Part shown: one piece after another, positions 43,560 through 54,948 of the stretch
How positions within the stretch are numbered: position 1 is the stretch's first letter
Layout: every line of letters begins with the position of its first letter
Origin: Armigeres subalbatus
Lineage: Eukaryota; Arthropoda; Insecta; Diptera; Culicidae
Direction of reading: 5' to 3'
DNA length: 64,000 nt
Assembly: GCF_024139115.2 (NCBI RefSeq)
Contig: NC_085140.1
Location: 464,101,506-464,165,505 of the forward strand
The notes under the pieces: model-generated
Databases searched by the model: none
Seen by the model: the letters and a program-made list of their open reading frames with translations, nothing else
What the model was told of the DNA's origin: nothing
Position numbers and translations under genes: made by a program

Positions 43560-44060
43560 GTGAATAAAATGGTCTAGCAGACCACATATTATGAAATTTC
43601 ATTGAATGGATGGTTCATCTTCTCGGCATCACCAACCCGTAAGCTAGAGATCCACTACCGGGACGAGAGGTGGGGCACCAGTCGTCGCAAGCACGCTAAC
43701 GTTCTCAAAGACAACGTGCTTGCACCAAGTGGTGCCTCATCAAATATCAATGGCTGGCGCCGCCAGTGTAGAGTTCTATTTCTATGAGCAGTTTCACATG
43801 TATTAACTGTAACCTTTAATTACCGATTTCTGCCGCCTCACTGCCGTGCTTACAGAAAATGTATTCCATTATTAGAAATTGTAAACATATATAATGGATT
43901 TTGTTTCGTCCCTACACAAAGTAAAGCTGTAGAGGAGCAAATCTTTTCTTGATATTACGGTTCATGTGAAAAACTCTGATCTTTTTACAGAGTAAGTATG
44001 GAAAATTATATGTAGGCGTCAAATAAAATAGTCTCCCTGCATTGCGACTAAACATGACAT
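43560..44060. other. No gene seen
   Basis: AT-rich DNA between the integrase fragment and a dispersed repeat. No motif recognised. Confidence 0.4.
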
Positions 44061-44089
44061 GACTTAATAGTTTGTCCTACTTCCTTTAA

Positions 44090-44410
44090 CAAAATTTTCC
44101 ATTTTCCTTCCAATGTATGACACAAAACAAACGCAAACACCATCATGGCCACGAGCGTACGAACCAGCAGTTAATCGTGTCGTTATCGAGTGCAATTTCT
44201 GTTGCCAACGATGAAACTTACAACTGTGTTGGTGCGAATGCTCCGATGAAGTAAATGGCAATAATCAACATCGAGTCCGCTCTCAACTTTAAAGCGCGTG
44301 CGTTGTTTGTCGATTAGTTTTCGTGTTCAACACGTTCCACATTGCAAGCTTTGAAAAGCTTTGCTGGTTGCGTTAGCGTTATCGATATTGCCGTAGCGAG
44401 GATTCTAACC
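44090..44410 (-). repeat. Dispersed repeat, inverted relative to 7160-7622
   Basis: Shares TTGCAAGCTTTGAAAAGC, GCGTTAGCGTTATCGATATT and others on the opposite strand. It lacks the MITE that splits the other copy. Confidence 0.7.
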
Positions 44411-44414
44411 CGCG

Positions 44415-44508
44415 ACGAGCGATGCGACGCGACGCGATTCATGTAAAAGAATAACAATCATTATCAACAGGCTATCAAATTGCACTATCGCGTCGCGTCG
44501 CATCGCAC
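44415..44508. mobile_element. Short hairpin element, GC-rich TIRs
   Basis: GCGATGCGACGCGACGCGAT and its complement ATCGCGTCGCGTCGCATCGC bound 94 bp. CpG-rich arms in AT-rich surroundings. Confidence 0.75.
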
Positions 44509-44527
44509 GTCACGTTTACTCTGGCTT

Positions 44528-45080
44528 CGCCCTTAAGGAACATTTTTCGTTTTCGAGCATTTCTTTATTTTAGGGAGCATTTTTCTTAGGTTACAGAGCA
44601 TTTTTTATTTGTTTATTGAGCATTTTATTCATCCTAAGGAGCATTTTTCTTAGTTTTCGGTTTAATAGGGTTACCAAGCAAAACAATCAGCAATAAACTC
44701 TAGGGGCTATACAATTGTGCATACGATTCTAATTTATGATAGCCAATTTTAAGGTACTTTTTTTTTTTTTTTAATTACTTTATTTGCTTGATTTTTTATA
44801 ATTATTAATAAGTTCATCACGGTGAAGAATTTTAAGGTACCTTTTGAACTATTTTATAATAATTCTTTTGTCAATATACTGCGCAATTATCATTAATTAC
44901 GTAGCACATCTTTGCTTTTTTAAGGGACATTTTTAATTGTTTACGGTACATTTTTTTCGTTTTTACGGTACGCTTTTCGAATGTTTACGGAGCATTTTAT
45001 ATATTTCAAGGTAATTTGTTAGATAATTTGAGGAAAAATGATCACTTTTTTAAGGAACATTTTCCAATTTTTCAAGGGTA
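44528..45080. repeat. Degenerate short tandem repeat, GGAGCATTTTT type
   Basis: GAGCATTTTT or GGTACATTTTT recurs every 25-40 bp with poor conservation. It is interrupted by a hairpin retroposon at 44758-44827. Confidence 0.6.
44758..44827 (-). mobile_element. Ultra-short hairpin retroposon, diverged copy
   Basis: A 70-bp insert in a perfect 13-bp duplication, AATTTTAAGGTAC (44745-44757 and 44828-44840). On the minus strand CGTGAT pairs with ATCAAG (5 of 6), GAACTT is conserved, and AAATAAAG and poly(A) follow. Confidence 0.75.
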
Positions 45081-45117
45081 ATCATGAATCTTTCATGATG
45101 CATTTACCATTTTGCCT

Positions 45118-45361
45118 ATAAATCTGGCGCACACGCTACAATTTGCGTAAGCGTGCGCGTCCAGATGAATTCAAAGTGGGTCAGAAGGTATACCGCCGCA
45201 ACTTCAAGCAGTCCAACGCCGGGGAATACTACAATGCTAAGCTAGCGCCTATGTATTTACCCTGTCGTATTGTAGGAAAACTCGGTTCAAGCTCTTACGA
45301 ACTCGAAGACGCAGACGGGAAAAACGTGGGAGTTTGGCCAGCTGAGCATATAAAGCCATAG
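45118..45361 (+). pseudogene. Ty3/gypsy integrase C-terminal fragment
   Basis: From RPDEFKVGQKVYRRNFKQS to WPAEHIKP then stop, nearly identical to the end of the minus-strand integrase at 42790-43020. It flows directly into an LTR, as expected at the 3' end of an element. The break at its left side is abrupt. Confidence 0.85.
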
Positions 45362-45368
45362 CTTGAAT

Positions 45369-45936
45369 GTTCACGGGCGATCATTTCCTTTCTTAAAAAT
45401 TCTGTTTTCTGTTGTTAAATTGAAAAACTGCGGTGGAAATTCAAAGCAACTCACTCTCCACACCACACAACGCAGTATTTATACCTCTCTCGTGCACTGA
45501 GAGGAGATAGCATGCTGTGGGTGGTGTCGATCTCCTAAGGTAAATGTCCAATGTTTCTCTCAATGAGAGTAGGGTTTACAGGATTAGCTTAGGAGATTTT
45601 CCACGTTCGGGAAAACCCAGAACGATATTTTAGGCCGGCCGAAAATTAATTAAGTTTTACAAAACTCGATCGTCAAAGAAAACTAATGTGTCTTCCAATT
45701 GTGTAAGATGGCCAAATTAGGACGTTCTCTAGCGATCAAACCATGAGTGAGTATGATGTACCTCTGTGAGTCTATAATTGAATGGGCAGAGTTGGAAGGA
45801 AAGGGTAGTGATCTCCCCATGCGAAACTATTCTACTCCGACAATAGAAGATGAGGCAGCGACGATTCCGTGACGGTTAGGTGGGACGAAGATAATTAGTC
45901 GACCAGCAAGATCTGTCGATTTGGCAGAATCCTACA
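45369..45936 (+). mobile_element. Ty3/gypsy 3' LTR
   Basis: About 568 bp from TGTTCACGGG to TCCTACA (TG...CA), directly after the integrase stop. A near-identical inverted copy is at 41730-42297. Confidence 0.75.
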
Positions 45937-48428
45937 CAGAGAAAAATAAAATTGGGATTTTAACTACTTTCGACTTTTATATCAACAACAGCTGAATTTT
46001 GGTTATTTTGAATACTATAATACTAGACTTGAAAGAAAACTTGTCAATCTGAATAATTAAACCATATTTAAAAACTTTGTTTTTCACAGCGTATCTTTTT
46101 AAAATGAATAATAATGATTTAGTCATTTTCCTTAATAACTCATTATAATGTTAAAAGGTTTCTGGCAACATAGCTTCGGATAGCTGATTGGTTTTGGCTG
46201 GCAACCAAAGAAGCAACATGAAAAATGAAAAAAAAATATGGACAAACTGTCACCGAGAGTAAACGGGATCGTTCGGATCGTTCCGATTGTTCACGTCAGT
46301 TCATACCGGCAAAGTACAAATCCGGCGTAGTAAATCACGAAACGCCCAAAAAGTGGTACTTTGTTGAGACGGACGGTGACAATGACAGCAGGAAACACGG
46401 AGATTCCGGCGAAATCGCTGATCGGACAATGTTCCAGCTGTGAGCAGAACGAATATCAAATACATGATTAGTGACTATGTAGTGATAACTGCGCGTTGCT
46501 TTGTAAAAGCGGACAAGGCAATAGACATTCACATTTTCGGGAGTGCCATCTGGGATGTATCGCATGGTGCCGGTGCTATTAAGTTCCACATCCGACGGAA
46601 ACCATTATATTCTCGATGCGGCACGATGGTTTCCGCTTGTCGGAGAGCTTTGACGGAGCCAATTAAAAGTTGAAAGCGGATCAGCTGTTGATGGCGCCAA
46701 AGTCAAGTTGAATGGCAAGGAAGTTAAGTCCACTGATGATTCGGCGATTCCAAACGTACTTGTATACATAAATTTAAGGTGAGTAAAGTTTTGTAAATAT
46801 TCCGTTAAGTTCCATTCACCAATGTCCTGGCTAAAATTCCATCACAAACCTCAATGCCATCGTAAGCATAACTGTCTCATATTGAGATGAAAGTTATATC
46901 AATATGAGACAGTTATGCTTACGGTCACAGACCAGTAGAAAAGCGAATGTTATCGCACCGAATAACTGTTTGTTTAATTGGCAAATTTGACTGACTTCAT
47001 TCGCTGGGTGAAGAAACTCTTGATTTGATACTAAAAACATGCAGAATAATCTATATACTTACAACAGGTTACCGCCACCAATTTCGGATTATTTGAGGGC
47101 TTCATGGATCGGAAGTTACTGTGATTCTGGTATTTATATCAAGGCTACTAGAAGCGGGTGCTGAAACTCCACCAGCAGTACTTTGTCGACGATGAAAAAG
47201 AAATTTCTCCGCTGACGGGTACGGAGCAGCAAAACACCGAAAGCAGTTGCACGGAATTTGATCCTATAGCGGTGCGATTTGTGGAGAAGTGTAACGAGTG
47301 TTTGCTTCAGCACCATATCCTAGAACAGTAAGTTGCAGAGCAAGCAATTGGAATCGGTGAGCGAGGAAGAAATGCAAAAGGAGATTGACGAGAATCCACC
47401 TCCGGAGGAGCCACTGATGTGTGGAAACTGGAAATGTGAATTTGCCGGTAAGCTTTCATCTCTCATGTTTTTTACCATTCTATTTTTCCATATTATTTTT
47501 CTTCTATCGTCTTTCATGCCTTCTACTTCCTTTTATAAAAAGAATACTTCATCTTCAAAAGGTAATGGCAGCCGTGACCTCCAGAACACCGGTGGCAATG
47601 GATCGAAACGGATGCGAATCGTATTTAGACCAGCAACTATCATCGCCAGAACCCATCGAGATGCAAGTGCAATTGATGATTCCAGAGACGTTGCAGTCAA
47701 TAATTGCTAGCTGTTCAGTTACATTAATTACGGCACCAGTAACTATGTCGGAACAGCGCAAAATGCATTTTACACGCAGCTAGACCATACAGAGGATCGG
47801 TTTCCGGAATTGATGAAAAATCGCCTGCCACAACTACAGATAGTGACACTACATTACAGCAGTTCTCTGATCTGCATAGCACCTATCGCAGTGTATGCCT
47901 TCCGGATCAATAATCTGGGTAGTGTCTTCCAATACCTTGTTGCATGTAACATGAGAGTTGGTTCCGAGTTGCAGAATTCTGGCCGCGAGGTAAAAGCTGA
48001 ACATTTGTTTTTATATATATAATAAGAAGAAAAAGACATATATGTGTAATAAAATAATTTCAGAATAATAATAAATAAAATGGAGAGGAAAAATGATTAC
48101 AATTTGAATACGAAACATTTATTTTGATCTTCTGGACTCAAATTGAAAGCACATTTCATTTGTTATTTTGAAAGCTTACTAGTTGTTTCTAAAGTAAAAT
48201 AAAAATTTACTTTTGAGAGGATTGAGTTGCCTACAAAGTAAAATACACATTTATTTTGAGAGGAAAAATGTCATTTTGAGGAGTCGGCTCTAGTCGATGT
48301 TTCTACCGAAGTAACATTTTTACCGTTGTAGATTTAACAGTCTTAAACTTTCTACTGAAAATCACTAACTAATTTTCTTAATTACACCAACGTTTCTTTT
48401 ATTTTTACCAACGATTTTTTTTGTGTGT
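45937..48428. mobile_element. 2.5-kb inverted-end element inserted beside the LTR
   Basis: The ends CAGAGAAAAATAAAA and complement of CACACAAAAAAAATCG resemble each other. The inserted DNA separates GGCAGAATCCTAC from TACGGGTGTTTG, which are joined in the inverted copy at 41720-41745. Frames at 46225-46440 and 47160-47460 (for example FDPIAVRFVEKCNECLLQHH, then SVSEEEMQKEIDENPPPEEP in other frames) look like decayed coding sequence, with a possible donor GGTAAGC at 47446. No family recognised. Confidence 0.55.
46857..46923. repeat. Perfect 25-bp-stem hairpin
   Basis: CGTAAGCATAACTGTCTCAT continues to a 25-bp arm, repeated exactly in reverse complement after a loop of about 13 nt. Confidence 0.8.
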
Positions 48429-48655
48429 ACGGGTGTTTGAGGAGTCGAAAACAAAACTCTGGATTCACCGTGATGGCGTGCCAGATCACGGGGATCCCCC
48501 CAATTGCGCGTACCCGAATCAATCACCTTATAAATCTTTAAAATCTTTAAATGATCAACCTTGTTTTTGTAAGATTTGTTTGATTTAAATTTCATTATTC
48601 ATTAAATTAATACTAGTTTCATATTTGTTGTTTACTCTTTTTGTTTATTTGTACA
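48424..48655. repeat. Outer flank of an inverted duplication, right
   Basis: Reverse complement of 41508-41745 with few changes. Confidence 0.85.
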
Positions 48656-50600
48656 TATTGTCGGTCCAACAACAAAAATTGGCTTTTGATTTTTCGAGAG
48701 ATATTTTGTTTGTAGGAGAAGGGGAATAGTTTAGGGAGGTGATCACCAATTCTTTGGAGAAAAAAATTACCACTCTCAAAATATCCGAAAAATTTCTGTA
48801 TCCGTCTAATATGATTCTACCGGCGGACTCATACTCGCCACCGAGCTTGATCGTTAGAGAGGTTGTAGGTAGCACGTGCTGATGATAGGAGATAGCATTT
48901 CATTTGTAATATTGTGTATCCGGAATAAATTTATACCGCTTTTTATACCGAAGTTGGATTTTTCCCCAGATACAGGCAACTTTCCCAACTTCGGAAGTAG
49001 TGCGCTGGATTCGCCTAAAGATGCGCTAAACAACGTATCAATTAGTTTGACAAATAAAACTTCGGAAGAAAGTTCGGTTCGGAAGTCCCGACTTCCGAAT
49101 TCTAACTTGGTGCTACGCCGACAATAGCACGCTGCTGTGTAAGGAAGGCAACCAGCGAACCAGCACGCTTAGATGAGATTACCTAAAATTAGGTTTTTAT
49201 TTTACCTACAATTAGGTATTGGATGTTTACTAAAAATGTCGATAAAAATTACCGATAATTATCGTTAGTTTTCACCGACTTTTGAGTATTTGATGTTTTT
49301 GAATGATAACGTTATTTTTTACCTAAAATTTAATAATTCTTAACTTTGTTCAAAAAAAAAGTTTGTTGTTGTGCATCTTCCGAGGAAGCTTCTTAAAATC
49401 TATGCAATCCTTCCTGTTGCTGCTGCTACAAACTTCCTGTTCCTGCTGATACATTCGTCGGACTAACTTATGATTAAAAATTGACGGTAAGTGATCAACT
49501 GTGTAGGGTTAAATTTTGGATTTATGTACTGGAACTTGTGCTTATTTGCAGGCATCCGGAGAATTGTTTTCTTGTCATCTTATGAAACATCAATGGAAGA
49601 TCAGTGTTCTATAAAACTGTTAATGCATATTTACTGCAAGGTTTCGAAATCATTTAGCCATTGAGGCATGCACATATCGTGTTGTGAGCTAATCCCCTGG
49701 AAAGACACATAAAAGTATTCCACCCTAAAGCTCCTAGACCGGATCAGGATTCAAACTTTCTCACTTGAAATCTCACCCAATAAGGTCTGTTTTGATGATT
49801 TTCATTGATTTTTTTAATTTATTTATTTAGCTTTCATTTTTACAGATAACAATGAGCCAACAATTTGACGCAACAACACTCGGATCGCGGCCCCTTCATG
49901 TTATATTGAAAAGAAAAGGCAGGATGACCAGAGGTCGCACAGATGAAATACTTAATACCTAGCATTATCCTTGTGTTTCCTGATATTAAGTACCACCTAG
50001 AAATACTAGAATAAGAGATAGGCGAAGACGCCATCTTGTTTCCAATCGAACCGTCAAAAGCGGTTCCATTTCGACTTGTTTACTTTTTGCATCCATAAGA
50101 AGCAAGCAAAAAGTTCAAGTGCTGCCAGTATTATTTTCACGATTTCATGCATTTTCATACGTTGCCATTTCGGAAGTTTTTCACTCCGCCGGTCTCTGGT
50201 TATAGGGTTGCTAGTGTAGTAGATAAAAGGCAGATGAAAAGTAAAAACATAATTTTGGTCCAAATATTCTCAGTGTGTTAAGACGATCACGAGAGAAGGT
50301 CGAAATCGCACCCACTGTTGATTGAACAATTTCACCTCTCTATTGTCGAATTCGTTTTTAAACCTGGGTTAGTGCCAACCCGAACCCTGAATAAAAAAAC
50401 ATTTTCAGTTCCATCTGTCATTGGGTATGTTGGTGTGCGTAGCATCGTGTTTGTTTTGATTCGAAACGTTCGAAACATATGATCCAGGACATCCAGTGCA
50501 CTGGCAGTGCGTTGGCGTTGACTAATCAGATCATGATAAAGAAATATGTTTAAGTGCGTGAACTGATTTTTGCGGATAGTGAAATTTACTTTTAGGTGGA
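48656..50600. other. No gene recognised
   Basis: AT-rich with short frames only. An AAAATTAGGT-type inverted pair occurs near 49175-49210. No boundaries of a known element were found. Confidence 0.4.
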
Positions 50601-50604
50601 TATA

Positions 50605-50840
50605 AATAGGGAAACTGCTCCTGTAATTCATTTCATGGCTCCGATATTCATCCCATCAAAAACAAAACAATGGAAAGGAATTTGGATTGTATATATTATT
50701 TTTGTGATTTTTCGCAGCAGCGACCACGCATGTTGACAAAAAGAGGCGACGAAATTGGTGCTGCATTTCTTTGTTTCCCGATGAGATGATGTATTTTCAT
50801 ATAATGTTCAGTGAGATGGAGATCGGAACAGTTCCCCTAT
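50605..50840. mobile_element. MITE, second copy of the one at 38101
   Basis: ATAGGGAAAC and GTTCCCCTAT ends, with an interior matching 38101-38319 and a 15-bp addition. Confidence 0.75.
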
Positions 50841-51079
50841 TTAATTATATTCAATAATCCCGTGCACATTTTTATACCAAGAATTCGGTATAGAATTCAT
50901 GTAAAAGAGATTTTCTATTCTACAAAAATTCATCTATTTCTGCAAAAGTTTTTTTTTTCGGAGAACACTCAGAAGCATGTAATAAAAATTCTCCAGGTTT
51001 CGCTAATTTTTTCCTCGTTACCTCTCCTGATAAAGGTTAATAAGGGGAAAATTTTCCGCCGGATTTTGGGCCCCATGCA

Positions 51080-51570
51080 TTTTTAATTTTCAAGAATCTC
51101 CCGGAGGAATTGATCAAGATACTTCCGGGGGAATTTATGTACGAAGCTTGTTTCCTGTATTCTAGAAGAATTTCCTGAAGGAATTATATTGTAGGAATTT
51201 CCAAATTAATTCCTGGAGCAACTTCCAGAGAAAATCCTTCAAAGATATTCTTAGAAGAATTTCCAAAGGAATTCATCTCGAAAGGATCCCTTGGAAAAAA
51301 TATGGAGGAATGCCTGAAAGATATCGCCAAAAATTCAAGAAAGAACTACTGAAAGAATTTCTGAAGTTATTCCTGGCAGAATTCCCGAAGAAAATTTTGA
51401 AACGCACGAAAGAGTTTTTGGAAGAATTTCAAAAGAATTTCTGCATAAGAAATAATTCTATTCGGTATTCCACAAATATATTTTTCTGACAATTCTTAGC
51501 GAATTTTGTGAACGAGTTTCAAGGGGAACTCCCAAACTACACAATTCTATCCACCGACCTAATTTAGGAC
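51080..51570. repeat. Degenerate AATTCCT/GGAATTTC-type repeat
   Basis: The same loosely repeated short motifs as at 33020-33660 and 34270-35400. Confidence 0.55.
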
Positions 51571-52437
51571 ACCATCTTTGAGGAACTCCTGAATGAACTT
51601 ATGAATACATAACTTCTCTAACAATTATTTTTCAAACTGAATCTAGACAACAGTACTGGATTAATTTCATTTTAAACTACAATAACAAATATCACAATAT
51701 TCCCGAAAAAAGATTTTCAACGCGCATTTCATTTTAATAAACAGACAGTTTCGTTTCTCCCTTCTGCTTGTTTATTCCGCCCAGTCCCACCCACCCACGT
51801 GGTTTTGACAGTTGTAGTACAGTTGTATTGGTGAACCCGGTGTGAAACCGTGAAACAACACAGTGCGAACCCGACAGCTCTGGGGTTGGAACTAGTGCGA
51901 ACCTAGTTCCAACCTAAGCGAATAAAAAAACACTTTGACAGCACTTAGGTTGGAACTGGTTCCAACCTAGGTTGGAACTTTTTAAAAACGAATTCGACAT
52001 ATAATTCTTTCTTCGCGGTGGGAAAAGCATGGAGTACCAGAATGAGAAGCGAGGTGTGTGTGTGTGTACAAGCAGCACAGCGATGGTGCCGCATGTGTGG
52101 TGTGAGATTCGATAGGAATGCGGCGATGGGAAATGGCTGCTATGAGTAAGGAGTACGTATGATGATGTGTGACAGGGGCGACTAGATGAAACAAGCTTAG
52201 GATAGTGCTGGGAACGAAGAAGTCGGGGTCTTGGTGATCGGAAAAGTTCTTTCAGTTTCTTCTGTTGGCTAATGTTAAAGCTGAAACACGTTCGGAAACT
52301 TAATACTCGTTGCGGTAAATCAGTGTGGGCGTCAGCCATTTTGAAAAACTGGCGAATTGACGTGAGCGTCAGTATTTGAGTAACTGACGATTACTTTGGA
52401 AATTGTGGACTTTAGAAAGCTGGGAAGGATCGTTACG

Positions 52438-52484
52438 ATGGCCACTAAGAGGCACGACAATGGCGTGGTGGATGCTCCCGCTAG
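52438..52484 (+). CDS. Probable leader exon of a Ty3/gypsy gag
   Basis: ATG at 52438 opens a 15-codon frame (ATKRHDNGVVDAPA follows the Met). It runs to AG followed by GTGAGT, a consensus donor (52485-52490). Two leftover bases match the one base supplied by the acceptor at 53747, giving AGG AAA ATG into the gag frame. This is inference from splice-site quality and phase. Without splicing the frame stops at once (TGA at 52486). Confidence 0.5.
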
Positions 52485-53747
52485 GTGAGTATTTTTCTTC
52501 TCCCGAATACCAAAAAAAAAAAAAATTGAGTGGATGAGTTTCGATTATTTCAATAGTGTCTTATTATTGACATAAGGGGTAAGGCTACGGAACTGATTTT
52601 TGGTTTACGTAGAATTGAAAAAGCAACATCAACAAAGACTCTAATAGAAACTAATAGCAGGAGGACTCTGGGTAATGTGAAACGTAGGAGCGAAAGGACA
52701 CCTAAATGTGAAGGAGCAAGAGGACTCCAATTGGAACTCAGGGCATGAGGACTCTGGGTAAGAGAAAATAAAGGAAGGAGCAAATTGACTCCTATCAAAA
52801 GAAAAAGATAATAGAACTTTAATTGGAACCTTGAGCATGAGGACTCTAGGTATTGCAAAAAAAAAAAGAAACAAGGAGTGAAAGGACTCCTAGAATTGAA
52901 GGAGCAAAAGGACTCCAAATGAAAGGACTCTTAAATGTGAAGGAGCAAGAGGACTCCAATTGGAACTCAGAGCATGAGGACTCTGGGTAAGAGAAAATAA
53001 AGGAAGGAACAAAATTGACTCCTATAAAAAGAAAGAGATAATAGAACTTTAATTGTGAACCTTGTGAACTCAGTGATGAACTCTTTAGATATTAAGAAAA
53101 ATCACTTAAATAAAGATTAAAAAAAAAAAAAAAAAATGAGGACTCTGGGTATGGAAAAGAAGGAGCAAAAGGCTATTAGAAGAAGGAGCAAAATTACTCC
53201 AAATGAAACTCTGAGCATGAGGACTCTGGGTATGGAAATAGAAGAAGCAAAAGGACTCCTATGAGAAGAAGAAACAAAATGACTACAAATGAAACTCTGA
53301 GCATGAGGACTCAAGGTAAGGGTAAAAGCTTAAAACTTAGAGCATGAGAATTCTGGTTTATATATAAAAAAAAGGAAGCAAGAAGACTCAAAATGAAACA
53401 CAGGGCTGGTTAACTCCTAATTATGCGAAAACAAAAATAGATAGGGACTAAAGACAAGACTAAAGACTAGTTTATTAAAAGTTAAATAATTAATAATATA
53501 ACATTTTCACCCTATGAGCCCTTTATCTCTCGAGAAATCATTAGTGAATCATAGTAGACCACGTTCAGGCTAGTGATATAGTTACTTGATATAGAGAATT
53601 TTGACATGAGAAGTTATATGTATTATTTGCAGTGAAAATAAGATATGTAAACTTTGTTGTCAAGCTACACTATGTCAAGTGATATAGCTCGTAGTCTGGA
53701 AGGCACATAAAATAACAAAAGTAAAATCAGTCTTTTGTATTCTACAG
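52485..53747 (+). other. Probable leader intron of the gypsy element
   Basis: GTGAGT to TTTTGTATTCTACAG, 1263 bp. It is filled by a purine-rich degenerate repeat with units such as GAGGACTCTGGGTAAG and AAGGAGCAAAAGGACTCC (52640-53420). Confidence 0.5.
53072..53136 (+). mobile_element. Ultra-short hairpin retroposon, AGTGAT/ATCACT version
   Basis: AGTGAT (53072-53077) pairs perfectly with ATCACT (53101-53106). GAACTC, an inner A/T-rich stretch, TTAAATAAAG and 18 or more A follow in family order. It sits in the purine-rich repeat, so its duplication is unclear. Confidence 0.7.
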
Positions 53748-54948
53748 GAAAATGAAGAAAAAAAGCTTGAAAATGGATACAGTTCTTAAGGAGTTGGCGG
53801 ATAAAAAGTCTGCTCGAATCGAATTGAGTAAGCAACTAGAAAAGGCAAACGAAACGATCGCGGCTCTGCAGGTTAGTTTGAGGACCCCACGATCTGAAAG
53901 CGTGGATAGCAACAGTTTCCTAGAAAACGCGGGTCCTTCCAGCACTCAGCGCAGGAACGAGTCCGAGACGGAGATATCCAGATTTATGACATCAGTGAAC
54001 CAAATGTCGATTTCATCCATCCATGTACCGGAGTGCAGGCCCATAGCAACTGGTGAACAGATTGGCCGTCGGGACTATGAAACGTGGGTGGATCTGTTAA
54101 TGGATTCATTGAGGTTGGCTGGTGTCGAGGACGAATCAACCAGATTCGTAGTATTTAAAGTGAAAGCCGGATCCATGCTTTTGGACATCTTCAGGAATAC
54201 AAGGTCAACTCATGAGGCTCCGGACGAGACGGCATTCCCGTATTCAAACGCCTTGTTCCGACTAAAGACGTATTTTGGATCGGCTTCGGACATAATGCTC
54301 CAGCGTCGTAAGCTCGCATTTATGGTGCAAGGATTGGATGAATCGGATTTATCATTTGTTATGCGGATTGGTACCACAGCCCGGTTGTGCGACTTTAAGG
54401 AAGAAAAAGAATTTGAAGAAATCATAAATGCAGTGGCAACTCACGCCAGGAACAAAGATTTTCGAATCGCGGCACTCCGAATGCTCAACCGAAAAGGCTG
54501 CTTCACTGAACTTGTGGATGTGATTCGTGAGATAGAGGCAGTAGCAATGAACGAAGAATATTATCACTTACAACATGCTAAACCGGCGCAAGCATCAGTC
54601 GCTGCTATTAACGCAGCTTTTCCAAAATCGAGACCTGCACAGCGAGATGTGGGGTATCAGTCAGTTTCACGAGGCAAATTCAGACGGTCATATACCACGC
54701 ACACTAGAACCTCGGACCGGTCAGGTTTCAATACCAGTCAGGAAGCTGATACGTATCGCTGTTATCGATGTAACGGAGCCAACCACAGACCAAATGAATG
54801 TTTTGCGATAGACAAGGTGTGTTTGAAGTGTGGTCGCAAGGGGCACATCCAAAGAGCTTTTTTTGCAGTTGCATATCGCAGCGTGTATGGCAACAAAAAT
54901 AATGGACGAAGGAGTAATACAGGCCACTGTGGCTGGTTTGAAGTGTGA
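53748..54948 (+). CDS. Ty3/gypsy Gag
   Basis: Open frame from the acceptor, with an internal ATG at 53752, to a stop at 54946-54948. Residues about 10-45 form a coiled coil (LADKKSARIELSKQLEKANE). A retrotransposon Gag core follows at about 105-275 (RDYETWVDLLMDSLRLAGVE ... LKTYFGSASDIMLQRR). The C-terminal nucleocapsid has one good CCHC knuckle, CYRCNGANHRPNEC, and a second, CLKCGRKGHIQRAF, lacking its last Cys. Gag assembles the particle and packages RNA. After a T7 run at 54858-54864 the last codons leave the pol frame, so the final 30 residues are probably not native. Long open frames suggest a fairly recent insertion. Confidence 0.85.
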
